A stretch of 5,997 nt of DNA from Halothiobacillaceae bacterium (GCA_011380105.1 DRZW01000050.1:1-5997); one strand, 5' to 3'; shown: positions 1-5,997, counted from the first letter of the stretch. Program-made: numbers and translations. The notes: generated by a model not told the origin, from the sequence alone.

Positions 1-1153
1 ATTCCACTTTCAAGACGAAGCGCCGGGTCTGGTGTTCTGGCATCCGCGCGGCTGGGCGATCTGGCAAGTGGTTGAATCTTATATGCGCGATGTTTATCGT
101 CGTTCGGGCTATGCGGAAATCAAATGCCCGCAGATTCTGGATGTTTCACTGTGGAAAAAATCCGGCCACTGGGATAACTACCAGGAAAACATGTTCTTCA
201 CCGAGTCGGAAAAGCGCACCTACGCGGTTAAACCGATGAACTGCCCCGGACATGTGCAGGTATTCAACCACGGCCTGCACTCCTACCGCGATCTACCCAT
301 CCGTTACGGTGAGTTCGGCTCCTGCCATCGCAACGAGCCATCCGGTGCCCTGCATGGCATCCTAAGAGTGCGGGGTTTCACCCAGGATGACGGCCATATC
401 TTCTGCACCGAAAAGCAGATTGAATCGGAGGTCCACGCCTTTCATGAACAGGCACTGGAGGTCTACAAAACCTTCGGCTTTAGCGATGTTCAGGTCAAAA
501 TCGCAACCCGGCCAGAAAAACGTATGGGCAGCGAGGCGATTTGGGATCAAGCCGAGGATGCACTGCGAGCAGCACTAAAGGCGGCGAATGTCACCTGGGA
601 AGAACTACCCGGTGAAGGTGCCTTTTACGGCCCGAAGATTGAGTACCACCTCTCCGATGCCATTGGTCGCACCTGGCAGCTCGGCACCATTCAGGTTGAT
701 TTCTCCATGCCCGAAAGGCTGGGCGCAACCTATGTAGATGAAAACAGTCAACGCCAGCACCCTGTTATGCTCCACCGGGCTATTGTCGGCTCCATGGAGC
801 GCTTTATTGGCATTTTGATCGAGCACTATGCCGGCGCCATGCCGATGTGGCTAGCACCGGTACAGGCCGTTGTGATGGGGATTACCGATAAACATGCCGA
901 CTATGTGCGCCAAAGTCTAGCCCGTTTAAAAGAAGCAGGATTACGGGTAGAAGCGGATCTGCGCAATGAAAAAGTGGGCTTTAAGATTCGCGAACACACC
1001 CTAGCGCGTGTACCCTATCTGCTAGTCGCCGGCGACCGTGAGATTGAAAACGGCGCGCTGTCCGTGCGCACCCGAGCCGGTGAAGACTTAGGCAGCATGT
1101 CAATCGAGGCATTGGTTGAGCGCCTGACTTTAGAAAATCGCCAACACCGATAG
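1..1153 (+). CDS. thrS: Threonyl-tRNA synthetase, C-terminal 383 residues (5' end outside window)
   Basis: Class II aminoacyl-tRNA synthetase that charges tRNA-Thr with threonine in the cytoplasm. The reading frame is open from base 2, before the first internal ATG/GTG-type codon, so the gene continues upstream of the window. The visible part begins near E. coli residue 254 and covers the catalytic core and the anticodon-binding domain. The three zinc/threonine ligands are present: Cys in MNCPGH (codon at 242-244), His in DDGHIFC (395-397) and His in VMLHRAI (773-775). Counting from the start of the fragment, their spacing matches Cys334, His385 and His511 of E. coli ThrRS without a gap. Class II motif 2 is seen as [11 protein letters not shown] and motif 3 as [11 protein letters not shown]. 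The C-terminal domain from about WLAPVQ to the TAG stop carries the conserved [18 protein letters not shown] segment. infC follows after 162 bp on the same strand. The N-terminal TGS and editing domains and the operator region cannot be seen. Confidence 0.98.
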   Translation, partial: FHFQDEAPGLVFWHPRGWAIWQVVESYMRDVYRRSGYAEIKCPQILDVSLWKKSGHWDNYQENMFFTESEKRTYAVKPMNCPGHVQVFNHGLHSYRDLPIRYGEFGSCHRNEPSGALHGILRVRGFTQDDGHIFCTEKQIESEVHAFHEQALEVYKTFGFSDVQVKIATRPEKRMGSEAIWDQAEDALRAALKAANVTWEELPGEGAFYGPKIEYHLSDAIGRTWQLGTIQVDFSMPERLGATYVDENSQRQHPVMLHRAIVGSMERFIGILIEHYAGAMPMWLAPVQAVVMGITDKHADYVRQSLARLKEAGLRVEADLRNEKVGFKIREHTLARVPYLLVAGDREIENGALSVRTRAGEDLGSMSIEALVERLTLENRQHR

Positions 1154-1223
1154 GTCCCGCCGAGCTTTGCACAGTTATGAAGATAAGATAAATTGGTGCA
1201 ACCAGTTCGAATTATGCTAATTT

Positions 1224-1229
1224 TATAAT
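1224..1229 (+). promoter_or_regulatory. Candidate -10 box of an infC promoter in the thrS-infC spacer
   Basis: A perfect TATAAT lies in the AT-rich spacer, 87 bp before the infC start codon. No good -35 hexamer is found at 16-18 bp (the 17 bp position reads ACCAGT), and there is no extended -10 TG, so the promoter would be weak or activator-dependent. In E. coli infC has its own promoters in addition to read-through from thrS, which makes a separate promoter plausible. This is inference from a single hexamer in AT-rich DNA. Confidence 0.35.
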
Positions 1230-1300
1230 GGTTAGACTTTACGGATCGGCACCAAAAACCATTTTGCTCGATTCGCTTGGTAATTTTGTAAAAAAATGAA

Positions 1301-1308
1301 TAGGAGGG
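1301..1308 (+). promoter_or_regulatory. Strong Shine-Dalgarno that fixes the infC start
   Basis: The stretch TAGGAGGG is close to a full match to the anti-Shine-Dalgarno sequence and ends 7 bases before the ATC at 1316. Its first three bases are also an in-frame TAG stop, so translation of the infC frame cannot start further upstream. The only in-frame alternative, ATA at 1310, is 1 base from the end of this motif and too close to use it. The site therefore selects ATC 1316. Confidence 0.85.
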
Positions 1309-1315
1309 CATAAAC

Positions 1316-1867
1316 ATCGCTCAACAACGTGGACAGACTCGCGGTAAAAATAATGACGACCCGCGAATCAATGATCAGATCAATGTACGGGAAGTTCGTC
1401 TTGTCGATGAAAACGGCGAGCAGGTCGGGATTCTAGAAACCCGAGAAGCCTTAGAAAGAGCTGCTGAGGCCGGTCTGGACTTAGTTGAAGTCTCACCCAA
1501 CGCCAAACCTCCGGTCTGCAAGATAATGGACTTCGGCAAGTTCAAATATCAGCAGAGCAAGAAAGCCGCTGAGGCGCGTAAAAAACAAAAGCAGATCGAG
1601 GTTAAGGAAGTAAAATTCCGACCCGGCACTGAAGACCACGACTATCAGGTTAAACTGCGCAACGCGCACCGTTTTCTGACTGCTGGCGATAAAGTAAAAA
1701 TCACCCTGCGTTTCCGCGGACGAGAGATGGCCCACCGGGATTTGGGTGCGGAGCTGTTGCAACGCATTGCCACAGACCTCGAAGAATTAGCTATCATTGA
1801 ACAACAACCGCGCATGGAAGGCCGCCAAGCCACTATGGTAATGGCACCGCATACCAGTAAAAAATAA
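1316..1867 (+). CDS. infC: Translation initiation factor IF-3, starting at a non-AUG codon (ATC)
   Basis: IF3 binds the 30S subunit, prevents premature 50S joining and checks the start codon and initiator tRNA. The 183-residue product has the usual IF3 length (about 180). Residues 1-15 are a polar tail. The N-domain follows ([17 protein letters not shown], 15-31), then the family signature around [15 protein letters not shown] (68-82) that leads into the Lys/Glu-rich linker. The C-domain runs from [15 protein letters not shown] and includes [12 protein letters not shown]. The start is ATC at 1316, 7 bases after TAGGAGGG. An in-frame stop lies at 1301, and no in-frame ATG, GTG or TTG occurs until codon 71, inside the signature, so a rare start is unavoidable. 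This matches the AUU/AUC/AUA starts known for infC, through which IF3 represses its own translation. The TAA stop is followed after 20 bp by a terminator, so rpmI and rplT, the usual next genes, are absent. Confidence 0.97.
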   Translation: MAQQRGQTRGKNNDDPRINDQINVREVRLVDENGEQVGILETREALERAAEAGLDLVEVSPNAKPPVCKIMDFGKFKYQQSKKAAEARKKQKQIEVKEVKFRPGTEDHDYQVKLRNAHRFLTAGDKVKITLRFRGREMAHRDLGAELLQRIATDLEELAIIEQQPRMEGRQATMVMAPHTSKK

Positions 1868-1887
1868 CTAGCGAGCCGCTTTCATGC

Positions 1888-1920
1888 AAAAACCCCGATT
1901 GCTCAAATCGGGGTTTTTTT
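1888..1920. terminator. Bidirectional rho-independent terminator between infC and grxD
   Basis: The GC-rich core CCCCGATT (1893-1900) pairs perfectly with AATCGGGG (1906-1913) across the 5-base loop GCTCA. A/T flanks extend the pairing to 13 bp. On the plus strand the stem is followed by seven T (1914-1920), ending infC transcripts. On the minus strand the A run at 1888-1892 gives five U after the stem, suitable for ending grxD transcripts. It sits between two convergent genes, 20 bp after the infC stop and 27 bp from the grxD stop. Confidence 0.95.
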
Positions 1921-1946
1921 CATCTAACATGGTTACAGCAAGCTAA

Positions 1947-2291
1947 CTAGGATGCAGCATTATCCTTTTTTTTACTGTTAGCCACTGCCTGTTCAAGCAA
2001 CGGCTTTAACTCTCCGCGCTCGTACATCTCGATAGTGATATCCGCCCCACCAATCAACTCACCATTCACATACACCTGCGGGAAAGTTGGCCAGTCCCGG
2101 TATTTCGGCAGCGCCTGCATGATCTCAGTATCCGCGAGCACATTAACGTAACCAAACGGGACACCACAGGCCTTCATTGCCTCTGCCGTGCGGCTGGAAA
2201 AACCACAGGTTGGAAATTGTGGCGTGCCTTTCATAAAGATCAGAATAGGGTTTTCTTTAACAAACTGATCAATTCGTTCCAATGCTTCCAT
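1947..2291 (-). CDS. grxD: Monothiol CGFS glutaredoxin (Grx4/GrxD type)
   Basis: Single-domain monothiol glutaredoxin of 114 residues, the usual length of the E. coli GrxD class. These proteins bind a [2Fe-2S] cluster with glutathione at a dimer interface and act in cytoplasmic Fe-S cluster transfer, often with BolA-type partners. Visible hallmarks, numbered from the ATG at 2291: Lys21 in FMKGTP, the active-site CGFS at 29-32, the WPTFPQ cis-proline motif at 67-72, and GGADI near 81-85 for glutathione binding, where E. coli has GGCDI. The C-terminal tail is Lys/Asp-rich. The ATG at 2291 is preceded by GGAG (2300-2297) at 5 bases. An upstream in-frame GTG at 2297 would add two residues but overlaps this ribosome site, so ATG is preferred. 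The gene has its own promoter, is convergent with infC, and lies downstream of the M16 pair on the same strand. Confidence 0.96.
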   Translation of the reverse strand: MEALERIDQFVKENPILIFMKGTPQFPTCGFSSRTAEAMKACGVPFGYVNVLADTEIMQALPKYRDWPTFPQVYVNGELIGGADITIEMYERGELKPLLEQAVANSKKKDNAAS

Positions 2292-2363
2292 AATCACTCC
2301 AACGCATAACGATAAACTCTCTGCCTCGCCGAATTTGACACGGGGGCAATCATGGTAATTCCG

Positions 2364-2372
2364 ATTATAACA
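2364..2372 (-). promoter_or_regulatory. Extended -10 promoter for grxD
   Basis: On the minus strand the sequence reads TGTTATAAT: a perfect TATAAT preceded by the TG of an extended -10 element. The -35 region at 17 bp spacing is poor, as is common for extended -10 promoters. Transcription would start near 2357 and give a leader of roughly 65 bases before the ATG at 2291. I saw no IscR-like or Fur-like operator that I would call. Confidence 0.55.
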
Positions 2373-2452
2373 CTCAGGAATTCAGAGCACGAACGCAGCA
2401 ACACTTTGCGCACAACTGCCACAAACGTCCAGACTATTTCCGGCACGATTTA

Positions 2453-2551
2453 GGGATGCTATTGGCGTTGTCGCTATGCGAGCAAACAAAAACCACTCAT
2501 AGGGGTGACCATGCTGGTAAGCATCCCATCAGCCTCAACCGAGATGGTCAC
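2453..2551. repeat. Cluster of inverted repeats in the grxD-M16 spacer
   Basis: The roughly 200 bp between the grxD promoter and the M16 stop hold no supported gene. Three pairings are visible. GGGATGCT (2453-2460) is complementary to AGCATCCC (2520-2527). GTGACCAT (2505-2512) is complementary to ATGGTCAC (2544-2551), extended inside by GCTG (2513-2516) with CAGC (2530-2533). ATGCT (2511-2515) with AGCAT (2520-2524) makes a competing small hairpin. The two 8 bp pairings cross, giving a pseudoknot-like order. On the minus strand the region is the 3' untranslated part of the M16 operon, and a T-rich run (2493-2482) follows the stem after about a dozen bases, too far for a typical terminator. 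It may be an atypical transcript end or a structured RNA; the function is unknown. Confidence 0.4.
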
Positions 2552-2574
2552 ACCCAAACTCAAACGAAAGCTGT

Positions 2575-3933
2575 TTACGGCTGCTCCGGTGCCTCTGGAC
2601 CGACAACTATAACTGCCACTTCATCAAGGTCAATATGCTTTGCGAAAGCCGCTTGTATCGCTGTGCTATCCACCGCGCGGATATGATCCACATATTGGTC
2701 GAAATAGTCCAATGGCAAACCATAAAACGCCAGAGCGCCGATTTGCCCGGTTATCTTACTGTTGGAGTCTAACCGCAACGGAAAGCCACCGGTGATATTG
2801 GCAATAGCGTCTTTTAGCTCCTCAGCCTCAGGGCCTTGATCGATAAATGCCTGCAACTGGGTTTGCATTAACGCCACAGCCTCCTTGACCGCATCATTGC
2901 GGGTCTGGATGCTCATGGCGTAGACTCCACCGGCGCGCATCGGCATTAAAAAGCTAGACACACTGTAGGCCAAGCCCCGTTTCTGGCGCAGCTCAGCATT
3001 TAGGCGCGAGGCAAATCCCCCGCCCCCGAAGATATGATTACCCACATATAGGGGGAAATAATCTTCATGCTGACGGGCAATACCGTTATAGGCGACAAAC
3101 ACCGTCGATTGCTCCGAGGGAAAAGGCACATGCTTAACAAAAGACTCCGCCAACCCGGAAACTTCGGGTAAAGCCGGTGCAGCTTGCCCCGCTGGCAGCC
3201 CTGCCAGCACCGAGTCCGCCAGCGCCTCTGCCTGGTTGCGATCCACATCACCCACAATTACGACATCAGCATTAGCAGCCACATAATACCGCTGATAGAA
3301 ATCCTGAACGTCCTCTAAGGTGATCCGCTCTACCGATTCGACCGTGCCCGTTGTCGGATGGGCATAAGGGTGCCCGGCGAACATAACCTCACGCAAAGCA
3401 TCAATAGCCAGCGCACGCGGAGACTGTTGGCGGGCGCTAATGGACTGCAACTGCTGGCGTTGTTCACGCTCAAAGGTGTCGGCTGCAAAATTCGGTGCGC
3501 TTAATGTCTTGTTAAATAACGACACCGCAGGGTTGAGATATTGCGATTGACTTAAACTACGTAGACGCACGCTAGCATTTTCACTCCCTACCCCGGTGCT
3601 AATCTCAGCGCCGAGCTCGGCAAAACGATAGGCCATCGTGCTAGCCGACTGTCCATCTGAGCCTTCGGTCAGCATTGCGCTGACCAAGGCGGCAGTGCCT
3701 TCGAGGGCTTCTGGGTCACGCGCACTGCCCGCATCGAAACTCACCCGGATATCCACCATGGGCAAGTTACTGGTTGGGTAGAAATACACCTGCGCACCCT
3801 GCTCGGTTTCCCAATGTTGAATATCAAGCACCGAAGGCGCATCCCCGGCGATGGTCACGCTACTCATTCCCAACAGAGCCGTGCAGGCAAGCAGCGAGCC
3901 ACGAAACTTAGCAATGATATTAGTAGGCAACAT
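2575..3933 (-). CDS. Secreted M16 peptidase-family protein lacking the zinc site (Arg/Tyr subunit)
   Basis: A 452-residue M16B-type protein (the usual length is 420-480), probably the non-catalytic partner of the adjacent M16 gene. The N-terminus has Lys9 and Arg11, a hydrophobic stretch and a likely signal-peptidase site after VTIA (residue 29), so it is expected in the periplasm. The N-terminal M16 domain covers about 35-185. Where active members have HxxEH, this protein reads A82-LV-S85-A86, so zinc binding is lost. The C-terminal M16 domain covers about 200-380 and keeps the glycine-rich loop IFGGGGFASR (301-310) and the Arg319/Tyr323 pair in LRQKRGLAYSV, which in this family contacts the substrate. 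The ATG at 3933 has GAGGAG 7 bases upstream, inside the end of the preceding gene, and the two frames overlap by 14 bp. This points to translational coupling and a heterodimer. The substrate is unknown. Confidence 0.93.
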   Translation of the reverse strand: MLPTNIIAKFRGSLLACTALLGMSSVTIAGDAPSVLDIQHWETEQGAQVYFYPTSNLPMVDIRVSFDAGSARDPEALEGTAALVSAMLTEGSDGQSASTMAYRFAELGAEISTGVGSENASVRLRSLSQSQYLNPAVSLFNKTLSAPNFAADTFEREQRQQLQSISARQQSPRALAIDALREVMFAGHPYAHPTTGTVESVERITLEDVQDFYQRYYVAANADVVIVGDVDRNQAEALADSVLAGLPAGQAAPALPEVSGLAESFVKHVPFPSEQSTVFVAYNGIARQHEDYFPLYVGNHIFGGGGFASRLNAELRQKRGLAYSVSSFLMPMRAGGVYAMSIQTRNDAVKEAVALMQTQLQAFIDQGPEAEELKDAIANITGGFPLRLDSNSKITGQIGALAFYGLPLDYFDQYVDHIRAVDSTAIQAAFAKHIDLDEVAVIVVGPEAPEQP

Positions 3934-5338
3934 GCGCAGGCTCCTCTAATGATTGTGGGACGTTGGGACGTTCATCGGTATCTAAGGGCAATGGTTTGAG
4001 CTCGGCGATGGTCAGACTCTCGTCTGAAAAATACATCTTGGCCACTTTCTGGATTTGCTCTGGGGTAATAGCTTGAATTCGCTCAACACACCTGAGCGCA
4101 TCGCGGTAATCCAGCCCTGCGGTCTGATAAATACCCAAGCGCATGCCTTGAAAGAACATCGAATCGCGTTGGTATACATCACTGGCGACGACTTGAGCCT
4201 GAATACGCGCTAGCTCCTCGGTGGAGACCAGCTCGGTTTTCAGACGCTCAATCTGCTCACGCAAGACCGCTTCTACCTCTTCTATCGGCTGATCTTGATT
4301 AGGAATTGCCGTCAACGTAAACAGAGTTTGCGCCCGCGCGGTGGCGGTATAGTTAGCCCATGCGCGAGAGAGTTTGTTTTCCCGGACCAGCTCATTGGCA
4401 AACCGGCTCGACTCCCCACCTGAGAGCAGAGCTGCCAACACTGTCAGCGCATCAGCGTGCCAGGCCTCCTCCGCAGTCACAAGCGATGGGACTTTATACC
4501 CCATCATTAATCGCGGTAACCGCGCGGGTAATTCAAGCTTCAGGCGCTTGGTACCATGCTGCTTAATTTCAGTACGGGGCTTGCGCTCAGTCTGAAAACC
4601 CGCTGGAATGGGGCCGTAATGCTTCTCGGCCAGCGAAAAAACCGTCTTGGGATCTACATCCCCCACAATCACCAACGTGGCATTATCCGGGTGATAAAAC
4701 TGTGCCCGCCACTGATGCAAATCCTCCACGCTGTAAGCATCGATATCCGGCTCCCAACCTATGATCGGATGGTGATAACCGCTGTTGACAAACGCGGTGG
4801 CATAGAGTTGCTGGGATAAACGCGCATTCGGGTTATCACGCATCCGCATCCGCCATTCTTCCTTGACCACATCACGCTCGGATTGAAACTCATCCGGGTC
4901 GATGACCAAATTGGCTAAACGGTCTGCCTCCCACTGCATGGCCGTCTCAAGATGTTCGTTGCTTAAGGTCTGGAAATAAGCGGTGTAATCCCGGCTGGTA
5001 AATGCATTTTCTTGTCCGCCTAACCGGGCGATAATTTCGGAAAACTCACCCGGTGCGAGGTTTTCTGTGCCTTTAAACATCATGTGTTCAAACATGTGTG
5101 CAATACCGGTTGCACCGGCAGGCTCATCCATGGAGCCGGCGCGATACCAAATCTGCTGGGTGACCACCGGGGCACGCTGATCGGGCAAGACTAAGACTTT
5201 AAGCCCGTTGTCTAAAGTATGGCTATGCACTTCGGGAACACTCGCCTCAGCTATGACCGCACTACTGAGCCCCAGCCCCAGCAAGCCCGCCGCATAGCCA
5301 TGCCACCATGGCCGAGCGGTGTGTTTGTTTGCTTTCAT
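3920..5338 (-). CDS. Secreted M16 zinc peptidase, catalytic subunit
   Basis: A 472-residue zinc metallopeptidase of the M16 (pitrilysin/MPP) family, likely periplasmic. Residues are numbered from the ATG at 5338. A basic start is followed by a hydrophobic stretch (AAGLLGLGL) and a probable cleavage site after AVIA (about residue 30). The N-terminal domain has the inverted zinc motif H81-MF-E84-H85 and the distal ligand Glu161 in DVVKEEW, 76 residues beyond His85, the family spacing. AFTSRDYTAYF is also typical. The C-terminal M16 domain (about 200-380) lacks the RGLAY Arg/Tyr pair; the aligned region reads ENKLSRAWANY. The missing pair is supplied by the next gene, so the two probably form one heterodimeric enzyme. 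The ATG at 5338 follows AGAGGTGA; an upstream in-frame GTG at 5344 lies within that ribosome site and is less likely. The gene is first in the operon behind a predicted promoter. The physiological substrate cannot be told from sequence. Confidence 0.95.
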   Translation of the reverse strand: MKANKHTARPWWHGYAAGLLGLGLSSAVIAEASVPEVHSHTLDNGLKVLVLPDQRAPVVTQQIWYRAGSMDEPAGATGIAHMFEHMMFKGTENLAPGEFSEIIARLGGQENAFTSRDYTAYFQTLSNEHLETAMQWEADRLANLVIDPDEFQSERDVVKEEWRMRMRDNPNARLSQQLYATAFVNSGYHHPIIGWEPDIDAYSVEDLHQWRAQFYHPDNATLVIVGDVDPKTVFSLAEKHYGPIPAGFQTERKPRTEIKQHGTKRLKLELPARLPRLMMGYKVPSLVTAEEAWHADALTVLAALLSGGESSRFANELVRENKLSRAWANYTATARAQTLFTLTAIPNQDQPIEEVEAVLREQIERLKTELVSTEELARIQAQVVASDVYQRDSMFFQGMRLGIYQTAGLDYRDALRCVERIQAITPEQIQKVAKMYFSDESLTIAELKPLPLDTDERPNVPQSLEEPAHVAY

Positions 5339-5372
5339 GGTCACCTCTTGTTGATTCTTTTCTGCAAAAACG

Positions 5373-5382
5373 GTCTATAGAC
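5373..5382. promoter_or_regulatory. 10 bp palindrome next to the M16 promoter, possible operator
   Basis: GTCTATAGAC is a perfect 10 bp palindrome lying a few bases downstream of the predicted -10 box of the M16 operon, overlapping or just after the expected transcription start. That is a typical place for a repressor site, but one short palindrome in AT-rich DNA can occur by chance, and I recognise no regulator motif. Confidence 0.25.
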
Positions 5383-5390
5383 TGCAACCA

Positions 5391-5419
5391 ACTATATTTG
5401 TTCGCCTTGACTCAGCCAA
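5391..5419 (-). promoter_or_regulatory. Sigma-70-type promoter of the M16 peptidase operon
   Basis: On the minus strand, TTGGCT (5419-5414) and TATAGT (5396-5391) are separated by exactly 17 bp, matching 4 of 6 and 5 of 6 consensus bases. Transcription would start near 5384, giving a leader of about 45 bases before the ATG at 5338. It is the best-placed promoter for both M16 genes, whose 14 bp overlap leaves no room for a second one between them. Confidence 0.55.
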
Positions 5420-5697
5420 CACCCTCCGAAAATCGCTATCGGCTTTAACCAGCGGTTCTTGTTCTCAGGCCTTAATGTAAACTTCACAACCAGGTGGCTT
5501 TGGTGCATGCAATGAATAATCAGTGCCAGTCATGCGGGTAACTCAAAGTTTATAAAACATAGAATTCTTAAGCGAAATCGGATCGATTTAGAATAAGTTG
5601 TGCTCAAACGATGTGAATGCCACAACCAAAGTATGTATTTAATTTTTTTTGCTAACCAGACCGTCCAGAGGGGACGAATAAAGGCAAGTTTTTCAGC

Positions 5698-5726
5698 TTG
5701 TTAACAAACGCCAACCCATCTATCTT
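5698..5726 (+). promoter_or_regulatory. Possible tspO promoter
   Basis: TTGTTA (5698-5703) and TATCTT (5721-5726) are 17 bp apart, each with 4 of 6 consensus bases, and lie about 30 bp before the tspO start. The -35 part overlaps the palindrome TTGTTAACAA, and the -10 part overlaps the small inverted repeat TATCT-TTAT-AGATA (5721-5734). Both overlaps could be coincidental in AT-rich DNA. The assignment is weak. Confidence 0.3.
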
Positions 5727-5757
5727 TATAGATAAACTAATTAAACGGGCTGATTTT

Positions 5758-5997
5758 ATGGAAGCATTGCTCGCATTGATGATCTCATTTTTGCTCGTAG
5801 CGGCAACAGCGAGTACCGGTGTTCGGTTCCGGCCGGATAAATGGTATGTAGAACTGAATAAACCGGCTTGGAATCCACCCAACTGGCTGTTTCCGGTGGC
5901 GTGGAGCATTTTATATGTGATGATGGCTGTGGCTGCCTGGCGGATTTTTTTGGCAGAGCCAATGATCATTAAATGGCTTGCACTGATTTTTTATCTG
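5758..5997 (+). CDS. tspO: TspO/MBR (CrtK-like) membrane protein, N-terminal 80 residues (3' end outside window)
   Basis: The first 80 codons of a tryptophan-rich sensory protein, which usually has about 150-165 residues and five transmembrane helices. Members bind porphyrins and related ligands in the membrane and are linked to tetrapyrrole homeostasis, photosynthesis gene control and stress. Helix 1 spans about residues 3-20. It is followed by the conserved loop FRPDKWYVELNKPAWNPPNW (24-43), then helix 2 with FPVAW, Trp49 and Tyr53 (about 44-63); a third helix begins near residue 70. The Trp-rich KPxWxPPxW signature is diagnostic. The ATG at 5758 gives the normal distance to helix 1. No good Shine-Dalgarno precedes it (only GGG about 8 bases upstream), so translation may be weak. 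An in-frame ATG at 5779 would cut into helix 1 and is less likely. The gene is divergent from the M16 operon. Confidence 0.93.
   Translation, partial: MEALLALMISFLLVAATASTGVRFRPDKWYVELNKPAWNPPNWLFPVAWSILYVMMAVAAWRIFLAEPMIIKWLALIFYL

Larger units (their letters stand above)
5345..5757. other. Divergent intergenic region between the M16 operon and tspO, no gene seen
   Basis: This 413 bp AT-rich stretch contains only very short frames and no tRNA-like fold that I recognise. It holds candidate promoters for both flanking genes. Small inverted repeats include AAATCG-GAT-CGATTT (5575-5589), GTTGTG (5597-5602) with CACAAC (5621-5626), CGTCC-AGAGG-GGACG near 5662-5676, and the palindrome TTGTTAACAA (5698-5707). 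A run of eight T lies at 5643-5650. The region is longer than two simple promoters need, so a regulator site or a small RNA is possible but not shown. Confidence 0.6.

Noticed and set aside
1245..1284. Possible terminator or attenuator hairpin between thrS and infC (ACCAA with TTGGT, CAAAA with TTTTG)
   Set aside because: The stems are about 5 bp and AT-rich with a large loop and no following T run; not stable enough to call.
1015..1317. 100-codon minus-strand frame across the end of thrS and the spacer
   Set aside because: Its 3' half is antisense to conserved ThrRS sequence, the product is not recognisable, and the start region is the infC ribosome site on the other strand.
2295..2297. GTG start for grxD two codons upstream of the ATG
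   Set aside because: It overlaps the GGAG ribosome site that is correctly spaced for the ATG at 2291.
2456..2686. 76-codon plus-strand frame in the grxD-M16 spacer
   Set aside because: It runs into the antisense of the M16 C-terminus, has no properly spaced ribosome site, and has an unrecognisable composition.
3883..3894. LLAC at residues 14-17 of the downstream M16 protein as a lipoprotein lipobox
   Set aside because: Only about five uncharged residues separate Arg11 from the Cys, too short for the hydrophobic part of a lipoprotein signal. A standard cleavage site after residue 29 fits better.
4360..4819. Several plus-strand frames of 68-87 codons opposite the catalytic M16 gene
   Set aside because: All lie antisense to conserved M16 sequence and overlap one another in different frames, as expected of shadow frames.
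5652..5969. 105-codon minus-strand frame opposite the start of tspO
   Set aside because: Antisense to a clear TspO signature on the plus strand; the product shows no recognisable domain.
1..5997. CRISPR arrays, insertion sequences, tRNA genes or phage/defence genes
   Set aside because: No regularly spaced direct repeats, transposase-like frames, tRNA-like folds or defence domains were seen; all long frames are accounted for by housekeeping or common families.

Overview
The window is an ordinary chromosomal stretch of a proteobacterium, most likely a gammaproteobacterium. The ThrRS and IF3 sequences align almost without gaps to the E. coli proteins as I remember them, and the CGFS glutaredoxin is of the GrxD type. 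Base composition is moderate, with AT-rich intergenic regions. I cannot place it to genus.

Layout, left to right. (1) 1-1153, plus strand: the 3' 60% of thrS (threonyl-tRNA synthetase). (2) 1154-1315: an AT-rich spacer with a perfect TATAAT box and the strong infC Shine-Dalgarno. (3) 1316-1867: infC (translation initiation factor IF3), which must start at a non-AUG codon, AUC. (4) 1888-1920: a strong, probably bidirectional intrinsic terminator between infC and the convergent grxD. (5) 1947-2291, minus strand: grxD, a monothiol CGFS glutaredoxin, with its own extended -10 promoter. (6) 2373-2574: no gene, but a cluster of inverted repeats. (7) 2575-5338, minus strand: two overlapping genes for secreted M16 metallopeptidase-family proteins, with a promoter upstream. 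(8) 5345-5757: no gene, with promoter-like and palindromic elements. (9) 5758-5997, plus strand: the first 80 codons of a TspO/MBR (CrtK-like) membrane protein, cut by the window edge.

How the genes work together. thrS and infC are both translation genes and form the start of the classical thrS-infC-rpmI-rplT cluster, but here the cluster is closed by a terminator right after infC. The two M16 proteins look like complementary halves of one periplasmic protease. The promoter-proximal gene carries the HxxEH zinc site but lacks the Arg/Tyr pair; the promoter-distal gene has lost the zinc site (AxxSA instead) but keeps the Arg/Tyr pair. This is the division of labour known from mitochondrial processing peptidase and bacterial M16B heterodimers. 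GrxD is expected to act in Fe-S cluster trafficking and TspO in tetrapyrrole or stress physiology; nothing visible links them functionally to their neighbours.

I did not find a convincing new biological system. The best second-look items are the obligatory AUC start of infC, the missing rpmI-rplT after infC, the split-site M16 pair, and the structured 2453-2551 spacer.
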